From Gammaproteobacteria bacterium (lineage in GTDB: Bacteria > Pseudomonadota > Gammaproteobacteria > JAPPPA01), in contig JAPPPA010000136.1 of NCBI GenBank assembly GCA_028817755.1, positions 1 to 9,981 of the forward strand: 9,981 nucleotides of DNA, written 5' to 3'. This document shows, one piece after another, positions 1 to 5,653 of this stretch. The position numbers were made by a program, and so were the translations under genes. A model generated the notes under the pieces. That model saw nothing but the letters and a program-made list of their open reading frames with translations. It did not search any database and had not been told where the DNA came from. The first letter of the stretch is position 1, and every line of letters starts with the position of its first letter.

Positions 1-701
1 ATTTAGGTGATGCAAGCTCTGATTTAACTCACACGTATTTAACAGCTAGCGACGATGTTAAGAAGATTGGCATCATCGTTGTGTCTACTGATCGCGGTCT
101 CTGTGGTGGTTTGAACATTAACTTGTTCCGTAAAACCTTGCAGTACATCCAAGAGCAGGAAGAGGCGGGTGTTGAAGTTGAGCTAAGCCTAATTGGGCGT
201 AAAGCGATTAGCTTCTTTAAAGGCGTTAACGCAAACGTTGTAGCAAGCAAAGAAGGCTTGGGCGACACTCCTCACTTAGTCGATATTATCGGCGCTGTGA
301 AGGTGATGCTTGATAGCTTTGACGAAGGCGCGATTGATCGTCTTTACCTAGCTAACAACAGTTTTGTTAACACCATGACCCAGACGCCAGATGTTCAGCA
401 GGTATTGCCTGTTGTTGCAGTTGAAGGTGGTGAAACGCCGGCTAACTGGGATTACATCTATGAGCCATCAGCGCTTGAGCTGTTGGACGGTGTTTTGAAA
501 CGTTATGTTGAGTCGCAAGTTTATCAAGCGGCAGTGGATAACGTAGCTTGTGAAATGGCAGCGCGGATGGTGGCTATGAAGGCCGCTACTGATAACGCGG
601 GCAACTTGATCAATGATCTTGAGCTTGCGTACAACAAGGCGCGCCAATCAGCTATTACCACTGAGCTGACAGAAATTGTGGCAGGTGCGGCCGCGGTATA
701 G
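1..701 (+). CDS. atpG: F1F0 ATP synthase gamma subunit, 5'-truncated by window edge
   Basis: AtpG is the central rotor stalk of the F1 sector; it couples proton flow through the membrane ring to catalysis in the alpha3-beta3 head on the cytoplasmic side. The frame is open from base 3, so 232 residues plus a TAG stop are visible. Against a usual length near 287, about 55 N-terminal residues (the first half of the long coiled coil) lie outside the window. Visible hallmarks are the Rossmann-like core segment IIVVSTDRGLCGGLN near the start and the conserved C-terminal helix, with MKAATDNAGNLI followed by ITTELTEIVAGAAA, the gamma-subunit signature that enters the head. The ATG at base 81 is internal and is not the start, because conserved sequence continues upstream of it. 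The gene is followed after 76 bases by atpD, in standard operon order. Identification is secure. Confidence 0.97.
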   Translation, partial: LGDASSDLTHTYLTASDDVKKIGIIVVSTDRGLCGGLNINLFRKTLQYIQEQEEAGVEVELSLIGRKAISFFKGVNANVVASKEGLGDTPHLVDIIGAVKVMLDSFDEGAIDRLYLANNSFVNTMTQTPDVQQVLPVVAVEGGETPANWDYIYEPSALELLDGVLKRYVESQVYQAAVDNVACEMAARMVAMKAATDNAGNLINDLELAYNKARQSAITTELTEIVAGAAAV

Positions 702-757
702 CGGGCGCCCAGTAAGTTAAGAATTAAGTTTTTACTATTTGTAACGCGTAAGCGAAA

Positions 758-770
758 CCTCAAGCTGAGG
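758..770 (+). promoter_or_regulatory. Small hairpin containing the atpD Shine-Dalgarno
   Basis: CCTCA-AGC-TGAGG is a perfect 5-bp inverted repeat with a 3-base loop. Its right arm contains the GAGG that serves as ribosome binding site for the ATG at 778. Folding would partly hide the binding site and could tune beta-subunit synthesis within the operon. The repeat is seen directly; the regulatory role is inference, and so short a stem may form only transiently. Confidence 0.4.
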
Positions 771-777
771 ATTGAAT

Positions 778-2154
778 ATGAGCTCCGGAAAAATCGTACA
801 GGTAATTGGCGCTGTTATTGACGTCGAATTCCCGCGGGATGCTATCCCTGCGGTATATGAAGCCCTGAAAGTAACTGAAACCGGCCTGACGCTAGAAGTG
901 CAGCAGCAGCTGGGCGACGGCATTGTCCGTGGCATTGCTTTGGGTTCTTCAGAAGGTCTACGTCGTGGTCTTGCTGTTGAAGCAACAGGCGCGCCTATCT
1001 CTGTACCAGTTGGTAAGGCTACCCTAGGTCGCATCATGGACGTGTTGGGCGATCCAATCGATGAGAAAGGCGATATTGGCGAAGAGGCTCGTATGCCTAT
1101 TCACCGTCAGCCACCTAGCTACGACGAGCAGTCTGGCGGTACCGAGCTACTAGAAACCGGTATTAAGGTTATTGACTTGCTTTGCCCATTCGCGAAAGGC
1201 GGTAAGGTTGGTCTGTTCGGTGGTGCCGGTGTAGGCAAAACCGTAAACATGATGGAGCTGATCCGTAACATCGCGATCGAGCACAGCGGTTACTCAGTAT
1301 TTGCTGGTGTAGGTGAGCGTACTCGTGAGGGTAACGACTTCTACCACGAAATGACTGACTCAAACGTTATCGACAAAGTATCACTTGTATACGGTCAGAT
1401 GAATGAGCCACCGGGTAACCGTCTACGTGTTGCGTTGACTGGTCTAACCATGGCGGAAGCTTTCCGTGACGAAGGTCGTGACGTTTTGATGTTCGTTGAT
1501 AACATCTACCGTTACACCCTTGCTGGTACTGAGGTATCTGCGCTACTAGGTCGTATGCCTTCTGCGGTAGGTTATCAGCCGACTCTTGCGGAAGAGATGG
1601 GTGCGCTACAAGAGCGTATTACCTCTACCAAGACTGGTTCTATTACTTCTATCCAAGCGGTATACGTACCTGCGGATGACTTGACCGATCCATCTCCGGC
1701 AACCACATTCGCTCACTTGGACGCGACTGTTGTACTTTCACGTAACATTGCTGAGCTAGGTATTTACCCTGCGGTAGATCCTCTAGATTCGACTTCACGT
1801 CAGCTTGATCCGCTAGTAATCGGTGAAGAGCACTACAGCATTGCGCGTGGCGTTCAGTCTGTACTTCAGCGCTACAAAGAGCTGAAAGACATCATTGCGA
1901 TTCTAGGTATGGACGAGCTATCTGAAGAAGATAAGCAAACTGTTGCTCGCGCTCGTAAGATCCAGCGTTTCCTATCACAGCCGTTCTTCGTTGCTGAGGT
2001 ATTCACCGGTTCTCCTGGTAAATACGTAAGCTTGAAAGATACTATCCGTGGCTTTAAGGGCATTCTTGAGGGTGAGTACGATCACCTTCCAGAGCAGGCC
2101 TTCTACATGGTTGGTACCATCGACGAAGCCGCTGAGAAAGCGAAAGACATGTAA
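778..2154 (+). CDS. atpD: F1F0 ATP synthase beta subunit (catalytic)
   Basis: AtpD is the catalytic subunit of F1, making ATP from ADP and phosphate at the alpha/beta interface. From the ATG at 778 it has 458 residues, the usual proteobacterial length. A TTG at 772 in the same frame would add two residues, but the family starts MSSG and the GAGG at 767-770 is correctly spaced for 778. Visible motifs are the Walker A loop GGAGVGKT at 148-155 (catalytic Lys154), the catalytic Glu180 in GVGERTREG, the Walker B stretch DVLMFVDNIYRYT, and the DELSEED lever at 379-385 that touches gamma. The N-terminal beta-barrel begins KIVQVIGAVIDVEFPRDAIP. The gene lies between atpG and atpC, and a hairpin fills much of the gap before atpC. 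Codon use is strongly biased, as expected for high expression. Nothing is missing or broken. Confidence 0.98.
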   Translation: MSSGKIVQVIGAVIDVEFPRDAIPAVYEALKVTETGLTLEVQQQLGDGIVRGIALGSSEGLRRGLAVEATGAPISVPVGKATLGRIMDVLGDPIDEKGDIGEEARMPIHRQPPSYDEQSGGTELLETGIKVIDLLCPFAKGGKVGLFGGAGVGKTVNMMELIRNIAIEHSGYSVFAGVGERTREGNDFYHEMTDSNVIDKVSLVYGQMNEPPGNRLRVALTGLTMAEAFRDEGRDVLMFVDNIYRYTLAGTEVSALLGRMPSAVGYQPTLAEEMGALQERITSTKTGSITSIQAVYVPADDLTDPSPATTFAHLDATVVLSRNIAELGIYPAVDPLDSTSRQLDPLVIGEEHYSIARGVQSVLQRYKELKDIIAILGMDELSEEDKQTVARARKIQRFLSQPFFVAEVFTGSPGKYVSLKDTIRGFKGILEGEYDHLPEQAFYMVGTIDEAAEKAKDM

Positions 2155-2161
2155 TTTGAAT

Positions 2162-2180
2162 CCACCTCTTGTTGAGGTGG
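2162..2180 (+). other. Intergenic hairpin between atpD and atpC
   Basis: CCACCTC-TTGTT-GAGGTGG is a perfect 7-bp inverted repeat with a 5-base loop, extendable outward through a T-G wobble and two A-T pairs. It starts 7 bases after the atpD stop and ends just before the atpC ribosome binding site (CAGGAG at 2185-2190). The downstream bases GTTTCAGG contain no T run, so it is not an obvious terminator. It could be an mRNA stability element or could modulate atpC translation; this is inference from position. Confidence 0.5.
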
Positions 2181-2195
2181 GTTTCAGGAGTGGCC

Positions 2196-2621
2196 ATGAG
2201 CACTATCCAAGTAGACATCGTTAGCGCAGAAGGTGAGATCTTTAGTGGTCCTGCAGAGATGGCGGTGTGCCCTGCTATTCAGGGTGACGTTGGTGTGGCT
2301 CCACAGCACACCCCGCTACTCACGCAAATGCGTGCTGGCGAGGTGCGTATCCAAAACCAAGGTCAGGAAGAAGTGCATATCTTCGTTTCTGGCGGTGTTT
2401 TGGAAGTGCAGCCAAATCAAGTTACTGTTTTAGCGGATACCGCAGTTCGCGCCTCTGATATTGATGAGGCTGCAGCTAAAGAAGCTAAGCAGCGAGCTGA
2501 AGAAACGCTAGCTAACAAGCAAAGTGATGTGGAAGTAAGTGCGGCACAGGCTGAACTTGCAATCGCCATCGCTCGCTTGAAAGTGCTTGAGAATTATCGC
2601 AAGCGCAAAAACACCCACTAA
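2196..2621 (+). CDS. atpC: F1F0 ATP synthase epsilon subunit
   Basis: AtpC is the small rotor subunit that binds gamma and the c-ring and whose C-terminal helices can inhibit ATP hydrolysis. From the ATG at 2196 it has 141 residues, typical for gammaproteobacteria. That start gives the family N-terminus MSTIQVDIVSAEGEIFSG and follows CAGGAG at a 5-base gap. A longer frame from a TTG at 2169 would run through the intergenic hairpin and is rejected. The N-terminal beta-sandwich (about 1-85) carries GDVGVAPQHTPLLT and the strand motif SGGVLEVQPNQVTVLADTA. The C-terminal helical hairpin (about 88-137) is Ala/Glu/Lys-rich and ends in a basic tail. It is the last gene of the operon and is followed by a strong terminator. 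Confidence 0.97.
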   Translation: MSTIQVDIVSAEGEIFSGPAEMAVCPAIQGDVGVAPQHTPLLTQMRAGEVRIQNQGQEEVHIFVSGGVLEVQPNQVTVLADTAVRASDIDEAAAKEAKQRAEETLANKQSDVEVSAAQAELAIAIARLKVLENYRKRKNTH

Positions 2622-2641
2622 GCCTTAGGGCTTGGTTAAGG

Positions 2642-2674
2642 AAGCGCCACGGGTTCGCCTTTGGCGCTTTTTTT
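2642..2674 (+). terminator. Intrinsic terminator of the atp operon
   Basis: An 8-bp stem AAGCGCCA / TGGCGCTT encloses a nested GGG-TTCG-CCT stem with a stable TTCG tetraloop, followed by seven Ts (2668-2674). It begins 20 bases after the atpC stop. A smaller inverted repeat (AAGCC-TTAG-GGCTT, 2620-2633) overlaps the stop codon just before it. Together they form a clear Rho-independent end to the operon. Confidence 0.93.
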
Positions 2675-2692
2675 ATGTCTGAATGTTTCGGC

Positions 2693-2722
2693 TTACGTTC
2701 AATATCCCGTTAAGCCTATAAT
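2693..2722 (+). promoter_or_regulatory. Probable glmU promoter
   Basis: A perfect -10 hexamer TATAAT lies at 2717-2722, after the atp terminator and 29 bases before the glmU start. This would give a 5' leader of roughly 22 bases. No good -35 is seen: TTACGT at 2693-2698 has roughly correct spacing (18 bases) but matches the consensus poorly. The -10 call is fairly firm; the -35 is a guess. Confidence 0.5.
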
Positions 2723-2751
2723 CAATAAAAACTAATCCGACCGGAAATTCT

Positions 2752-4104
2752 ATGTCTTTGACCGTTGTTATTCTTGCCGCAGGGCAGGGCACACGTATGC
2801 GTTCGCAGCTCCCTAAAGTGCTTCATAAGGTGGGCGGCAAGCCAATGCTTGGTCATGTGATCGACACGGCATATGCCTTGTCGGCAGACAAGGTGGTGGT
2901 TGTATATGGTCACGGCGGTGAGCAATTGCGCGAAGCGTTTGCTGGTGAAAATATTGAATGGGCCCAACAGGCTGAGCAATTGGGTACCGGGCACGCTGTT
3001 CAACAAGCTTTGCCGTACTGCGATACTGATAAGGTTTTGGTGTTGTATGCGGATGTGCCGTTGGTTCGGCCCGAGACCTGCGCGGAACTGGTAACTGCGT
3101 TAGATAGCGATGACCTCGCGGTCTTGTCTGTAGAGCTTTCGGATCCAACCGGTTACGGGCGTATTGTGCGTGAAGGCGATGCTTTGGCGGGTATTGTTGA
3201 ACACAAAGACACGAACGCCGGCCAGCTAACAATCAATGAAGTGAATACCGGCTTAATGGCATTGAATGGTCGCAAGCTGAAGGGTTGGTTGTCTGAGTTA
3301 AGCAATGACAACGCCCAGGGCGAATACTATCTAACCGACCTGGTGGAAATCTCTCGTGCTAACGGTGACTCGGCTACCGCAGTGGTTTGCCCCGACCCGG
3401 CGGAAGTTGCTGGTGCAAATAATCGTATTCAACTGGCCGAGGCTGAGCGAGTGCTGCAAACGCGCTTGGCGGAGTCGCTTATGGTGCAAGGTGTGACCTT
3501 GGCTGACCCGGCGCGAATCGATATTCGTGGTGAGCTATCGGTAGGGCAGGACATCGAAATTGATGTGAACTGCGTTTTTGAAGGCGATGTAACCTTAGCT
3601 GATGGTGTATCCATTGGTGCTAATTGCGTCATTAAAGATAGCCGCATTGGTAAAGGTGCGGTTATCAAGCCGTTCAGCCACGTCGACGGTGCATATATTG
3701 GCGCCAAAGCCGATATTGGCCCTTATGCCCGCTTGCGTGAGGGTACGCAATTGGCGCCAGAGGCGAAAATAGGCAACTTTGTTGAGACCAAGAAAGCCAA
3801 TATTGGTGTCGGCAGTAAAGTGAATCACCTGAGCTATGTGGGTGATGCCGAAGTTGGTGAAGGTGTAAATATTGGTGCTGGCACGATTACTTGTAATTAC
3901 GACGGCGCGAATAAGCATAAGACGATTATTGGGGATGGTGCCTTCATTGGCTCCGGCTCTAATTTAGTAGCGCCTGTTTCAATAGGCAAAAATGCGACTA
4001 TTGGTGCTGGGACCACTTTGCGTAAGGATGCGCCTGACGAGCAACTCACGCTAACGCGCGGTAAGCAGCAAAGTGTTAGCTGGGAGCGCCCTAAGAAATC
4101 TTAA
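2752..4104 (+). CDS. glmU: Bifunctional UDP-GlcNAc pyrophosphorylase / glucosamine-1-phosphate acetyltransferase
   Basis: GlmU makes UDP-N-acetylglucosamine, precursor of peptidoglycan and lipopolysaccharide, in the cytoplasm. The C-terminal domain acetylates glucosamine-1-phosphate with acetyl-CoA; the N-terminal domain then transfers UMP from UTP. At 450 residues it is close to the family norm (about 454-456). The uridyltransferase domain (1 to about 225) shows LAAGQGTRM at 8-16 with Lys22, the metal-binding Asp101 in YADVPL, NEVNTGLMA, GEYYLTDLVE, and the Asn of VAGANNRIQL. The left-handed beta-helix (about 245-430) shows hexapeptide repeats and NHLSYVGDAEVG with the catalytic His359, followed by NIGAGTITCNYDGANKHKT. 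The ATG is preceded by a modest GGA at a workable distance. It lies directly after the atp operon, as in pseudomonads, but on its own transcription unit. Confidence 0.97.
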   Translation: MSLTVVILAAGQGTRMRSQLPKVLHKVGGKPMLGHVIDTAYALSADKVVVVYGHGGEQLREAFAGENIEWAQQAEQLGTGHAVQQALPYCDTDKVLVLYADVPLVRPETCAELVTALDSDDLAVLSVELSDPTGYGRIVREGDALAGIVEHKDTNAGQLTINEVNTGLMALNGRKLKGWLSELSNDNAQGEYYLTDLVEISRANGDSATAVVCPDPAEVAGANNRIQLAEAERVLQTRLAESLMVQGVTLADPARIDIRGELSVGQDIEIDVNCVFEGDVTLADGVSIGANCVIKDSRIGKGAVIKPFSHVDGAYIGAKADIGPYARLREGTQLAPEAKIGNFVETKKANIGVGSKVNHLSYVGDAEVGEGVNIGAGTITCNYDGANKHKTIIGDGAFIGSGSNLVAPVSIGKNATIGAGTTLRKDAPDEQLTLTRGKQQSVSWERPKKS

Positions 4105-4144
4105 AGCCTGACTGTTCTAGCTGTTTAGTGAACTACTGGGCGTT

Positions 4145-4171
4145 TTAGCACTCTGTACATATGAGTGCTAA
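4145..4171 (+). promoter_or_regulatory. CIRCE operator (HrcA binding site) upstream of rpoH
   Basis: TTAGCACTC, nine bases, then GAGTGCTAA: every base of both arms and the spacer length match the canonical CIRCE consensus. CIRCE is the operator of HrcA, a repressor kept active by the GroEL chaperonin and inactivated when GroEL is occupied by unfolded protein. Such sites are best known before groESL and dnaK. Here the site ends 18 bases before the rpoH start codon, so HrcA should repress sigma-32 synthesis at normal temperature. The match is seen directly; repression of rpoH is inference. Confidence 0.95.
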
Positions 4172-4182
4172 TTTGGTATAAA
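4154..4182 (+). promoter_or_regulatory. Candidate rpoH promoter overlapping CIRCE
   Basis: TGTACA at 4154-4159 (four of six matches to TTGACA) and TATAAA at 4177-4182 (five of six to TATAAT) are separated by an optimal 17 bases. The -35 lies in the CIRCE spacer, so bound HrcA would occlude it. Transcription would start at about 4189-4190, at or next to the rpoH ATG, giving a leaderless message. An unseen promoter further upstream is the alternative. Confidence 0.5.
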
Positions 4183-4189
4183 AACGGCT

Positions 4190-5053
4190 ATGAATGACTT
4201 AGTTCTACAAGGTAACCGCGCACTGGCTATGCCGTTAACGGCAGCGAGCCTGGATAGTTATATTCACGCGGTAAATCAGCTACCAATGCTAACTGTTGAA
4301 GAAGAGCAGGAGTTGGCGCGTGCGTGGATGGAAGAGCAGAACATGCTTGCCGCGCAAAAGCTGGTTTTGAGCCACCTTCGTTTTGTTGTTCATATTGCAC
4401 GTAGTTATTCTGGATACGGATTACAGTTGGCTGACCTGGTTCAGGAAGGTAACGTTGGCCTAATGAAAGCAGTAAAGCGTTTCGATCCTGACAAAGAGGT
4501 TCGTCTCGTTAGCTTTGCTGTGCATTGGATTAAGGCTGAGATTCACGAGTATGTGATTAAGAACTGGCGTTTGGTGAAAGTGGCAACCACTAAAGCTCAG
4601 CGCAAGTTGTTCTTTAATCTACGCAAAGCAAAGTCGGGTTTGAATTGGCTTACGGCTGATGAAACGGCAGCCGTTGCTGATGACTTGGGCGTGAAGGTTT
4701 CCGAAGTGCAGGAAATGGAAAAGCGCCTTTATAGTCATGATGTGGCTGTCGATGCATCGGCTGATGATGACAATGATGAGGCCTGGAAAGCGCCGGCGGC
4801 GTACCTAGAGGCGCCTAACGCTGACCCTTCTGTCATTGTTGAGAATGAAGAGTGGGAAGATGTATCCCGTGCGAAACTTCGTAATGCGATGCAAACGCTA
4901 GATCAGCGTAGTCAGGAGATTATTCAGTCTCGTTGGATGATGGATGCAAAAGCCACTTTGCACGAGTTGGCTGATAAATACGGCGTTTCTGCTGAGCGTA
5001 TTCGTCAAATTGAGGCTAATGCCCTCCGTAAATTAGCTGTTGCTGTTCAGTAG
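4190..5053 (+). CDS. rpoH: RNA polymerase heat-shock sigma factor sigma-32
   Basis: RpoH directs RNA polymerase to heat-shock promoters for chaperones and proteases. The 287 residues match the family (284 in E. coli). Region 2 shows LSHLRFVVHIARSYSGYG (60-77), DLVQEGNVGLMKAVKRFDP (82-100) and VRLVSFAVHWIKAEIHEYV. The RpoH box QRKLFFNLR at 137-145 separates sigma-32 from other group 3 sigmas and is a site of FtsH/DnaK control in E. coli. Region 4.2 (about 255-283) has the helix-turn-helix ELADKYGVSAERIRQIEANALRKL. The start at 4190 gives an N-terminus aligning with known RpoH proteins (ALA then LDSYI), but no Shine-Dalgarno precedes it. The in-frame ATG at 4229 also lacks a well-spaced one. 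The usual neighbours ftsY-ftsE-ftsX are absent; glmU lies upstream instead. A perfect CIRCE operator precedes the gene and tandem terminators follow. Confidence 0.96.
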   Translation: MNDLVLQGNRALAMPLTAASLDSYIHAVNQLPMLTVEEEQELARAWMEEQNMLAAQKLVLSHLRFVVHIARSYSGYGLQLADLVQEGNVGLMKAVKRFDPDKEVRLVSFAVHWIKAEIHEYVIKNWRLVKVATTKAQRKLFFNLRKAKSGLNWLTADETAAVADDLGVKVSEVQEMEKRLYSHDVAVDASADDDNDEAWKAPAAYLEAPNADPSVIVENEEWEDVSRAKLRNAMQTLDQRSQEIIQSRWMMDAKATLHELADKYGVSAERIRQIEANALRKLAVAVQ

Positions 5054-5066
5054 CGGCGCATTTTTG

Positions 5067-5086
5067 CGCGGATTGTCCGCGTTTTT
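5067..5086 (+). terminator. Intrinsic terminator of rpoH
   Basis: CGCGGA-TTG-TCCGCG is a perfect 6-bp GC-rich stem with a 3-base loop, followed by five Ts (5082-5086), and begins 14 bases after the rpoH stop. A competing upstream pairing (GCGCA/TGCGC around 5056-5069) overlaps its left arm. Confidence 0.88.
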
Positions 5087-5114
5087 CTGAAAAACCAATC
5101 AAATAGTAAACGCT

Positions 5115-5143
5115 GGCCAAGTTTTGCTTGGTTGGCCGTTTTT
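5115..5143 (+). terminator. Second, tandem terminator after rpoH
   Basis: GGCCAA (5115-5120) pairs with TTGGCC (5132-5137), with an alternative inner stem CCAAG/CTTGG, followed by GTTTTT. It lies 28 bases after the first terminator and probably acts as a backup, insulating the downstream intergenic region from rpoH transcription. Confidence 0.8.
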
Positions 5144-5429
5144 GTGTCTTTTCGTTCAATTTCGAATTGTTTTTCTTGGCTGCGAATATTTCGTGGCTGG
5201 TGTTCTCCTATGTGTCATGCGGGTTGTAGGGGCTTTGGATAAATTGTTATTAAACATGTGGTTAAGTTGTTGCTAAAGTATGTGCAAAGCTGTGAGGAAC
5301 AAAACGGTTTCTTGTGGATCGTATTGTGAAATATTACGGACCAACGGCTTGAAATACCGGATAGGCGTTGCTATCTTGGTCGCCATAAGCCGATAAATGG
5401 CACAGATTTTTGGGTAGTGAGTGGTTGTT

Positions 5430-5438
5430 TGTGGATAA
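5430..5438 (-). other. Perfect DnaA box with degenerate neighbours
   Basis: TGTGGATAA is the exact reverse complement of the high-affinity DnaA box TTATCCACA. Upstream in the same orientation are TTTGGATAA (5234-5242) and TGTGGTTAA (5257-5265), one mismatch each, and TGTGGATCG (5313-5321), two mismatches. One perfect 9-mer can arise by chance; the grouping is suggestive only. No dnaA, dnaN, mnmG or rpmH gene is in the window, so this is not called an origin. Confidence 0.35.
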
Positions 5439-5487
5439 ACAGCCGGTCTACAGCGAAAGCGGCGCAGGGGGATTGCGCTGTTAAATT

Positions 5488-5511
5488 CAAAACAAGGCTT
5501 TGCTTGTTTTG
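5488..5511 (+). repeat. Perfect 9-bp inverted repeat
   Basis: CAAAACAAG (5488-5496), six-base loop GCTTTG, then CTTGTTTTG (5503-5511). The stem is long but AT-rich, and the downstream TCCTTT is a poor T tract, so terminator function is doubtful. It could be an RNA structure in a longer leader or a protein-binding site. Confidence 0.55.
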
Positions 5512-5543
5512 TCCTTTAAGTAAAACTTGAAGATGAAGGTGAA

Positions 5544-5645
5544 ATGCCTAGGGCGCCTGATATTGCCCTATATAAACCAACGACAGGATGTCGTTATAAA
5601 AAGAGCGAAAAGCTCAAATTAGTCGCGGTATTGCCGCGGCGGTAG
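5544..5645 (+). CDS. Possible 33-codon upstream ORF (leader peptide)
   Basis: An ATG at 5544 follows AAGGTGA (5536-5542) and opens 33 codons ending in TAG at 5643-5645. The product would be basic (MPRAPDIALYK at the start, VAVLPRR at the end) with no signal peptide and no family I recognise. Its stop lies inside the ribosome binding site of the next gene (TAGGTGA, 5643-5649), 8 bases before that gene's ATG. That arrangement suits translational coupling: ribosomes finishing here would open the hairpins and restart at 5654. A frame this short is easily open by chance and the coding potential is unproven. An overlapping 29-codon frame from 5533 lacks a ribosome binding site and is less likely. 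Confidence 0.25.
   Translation: MPRAPDIALYKPTTGCRYKKSEKLKLVAVLPRR
5549..5638 (+). promoter_or_regulatory. Structured leader: four consecutive hairpins
   Basis: Four perfect short inverted repeats follow one another: TAGGGC/GCCCTA (5549-5570, loop 10), AACGAC/GTCGTT (5579-5595, loop 5), GAGC/GCTC (5603-5615, loop GAAAA), and CGCGG/CCGCG (5624-5638, loop 5). The last ends 5 bases before the Shine-Dalgarno of the gene at 5654. This may be a 5' leader that regulates the downstream unit, but it does not match the c-di-GMP or cobalamin riboswitch consensus sequences I know. The repeats are seen directly; function is inference. Confidence 0.45.
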
Positions 5646-5653
5646 GTGAAAAT

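Larger units (their letters stand above)
5144..5653 (+). other. Long intergenic region before the two-gene exported-protein unit
   Basis: This 510-base stretch lacks a convincing conventional gene. The first part (5144-5230) shows nothing clear. Bases 5234-5438 contain one perfect DnaA box and weaker copies in the same orientation. A 9-bp hairpin lies at 5488-5511. The last 110 bases form a hairpin-rich leader with a possible short ORF (5544-5645). No convincing sigma-70 pair was found: TTGAAG at 5527 and TATATA at 5569 are too far apart. The promoter of the downstream unit is therefore unplaced. No match to a riboswitch class I can recognise was seen. Confidence 0.7.

Noticed and set aside
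735..2063. Minus-strand open frames opposite atpD (for example 735-1037, 1169-1363, 1872-2063)
   Set aside because: They lie antisense to a strongly biased, highly conserved gene, have no recognisable protein features, and are explained by codon bias of the real gene.
2722..3918. Frames overlapping glmU on both strands (2722-3006, 2813-3232, 2873-3094, 3429-3707, 3595-3918)
   Set aside because: All lie inside the well-supported glmU and show no family motifs. The Ile/Thr-rich look of 3595-3918 mirrors the hexapeptide repeats on the other strand.
4105..4144. Possible glmU terminator
   Set aside because: Only weak pairings (GTTC/GAAC, GCC/GGC) with large internal loops are present, and the following GTTTT belongs to the CIRCE flank. 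No convincing stem and T tract was seen.
5280..5396. 38-codon plus-strand frame in the intergenic region
   Set aside because: No Shine-Dalgarno precedes the ATG, the composition is cysteine-rich and unremarkable, and it overlaps the DnaA-box-like motifs.
5398..5413. Sigma-54-like promoter (TGGCAC followed by TTTGG)
   Set aside because: The -12 element lacks the required GC at the fixed distance: the spacing is one base too long and the C is missing. Sigma-54 promoters tolerate spacing errors poorly.
5526..5573. Sigma-32-like heat-shock promoter (CTTGAA and CCCTATAT)
   Set aside because: The two elements are 34 bases apart instead of about 13-15.
5549..5638. Known riboswitch (c-di-GMP or cobalamin) before the unknown gene
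   Set aside because: The hairpins are present, but the conserved core sequences of those classes as I know them are not.
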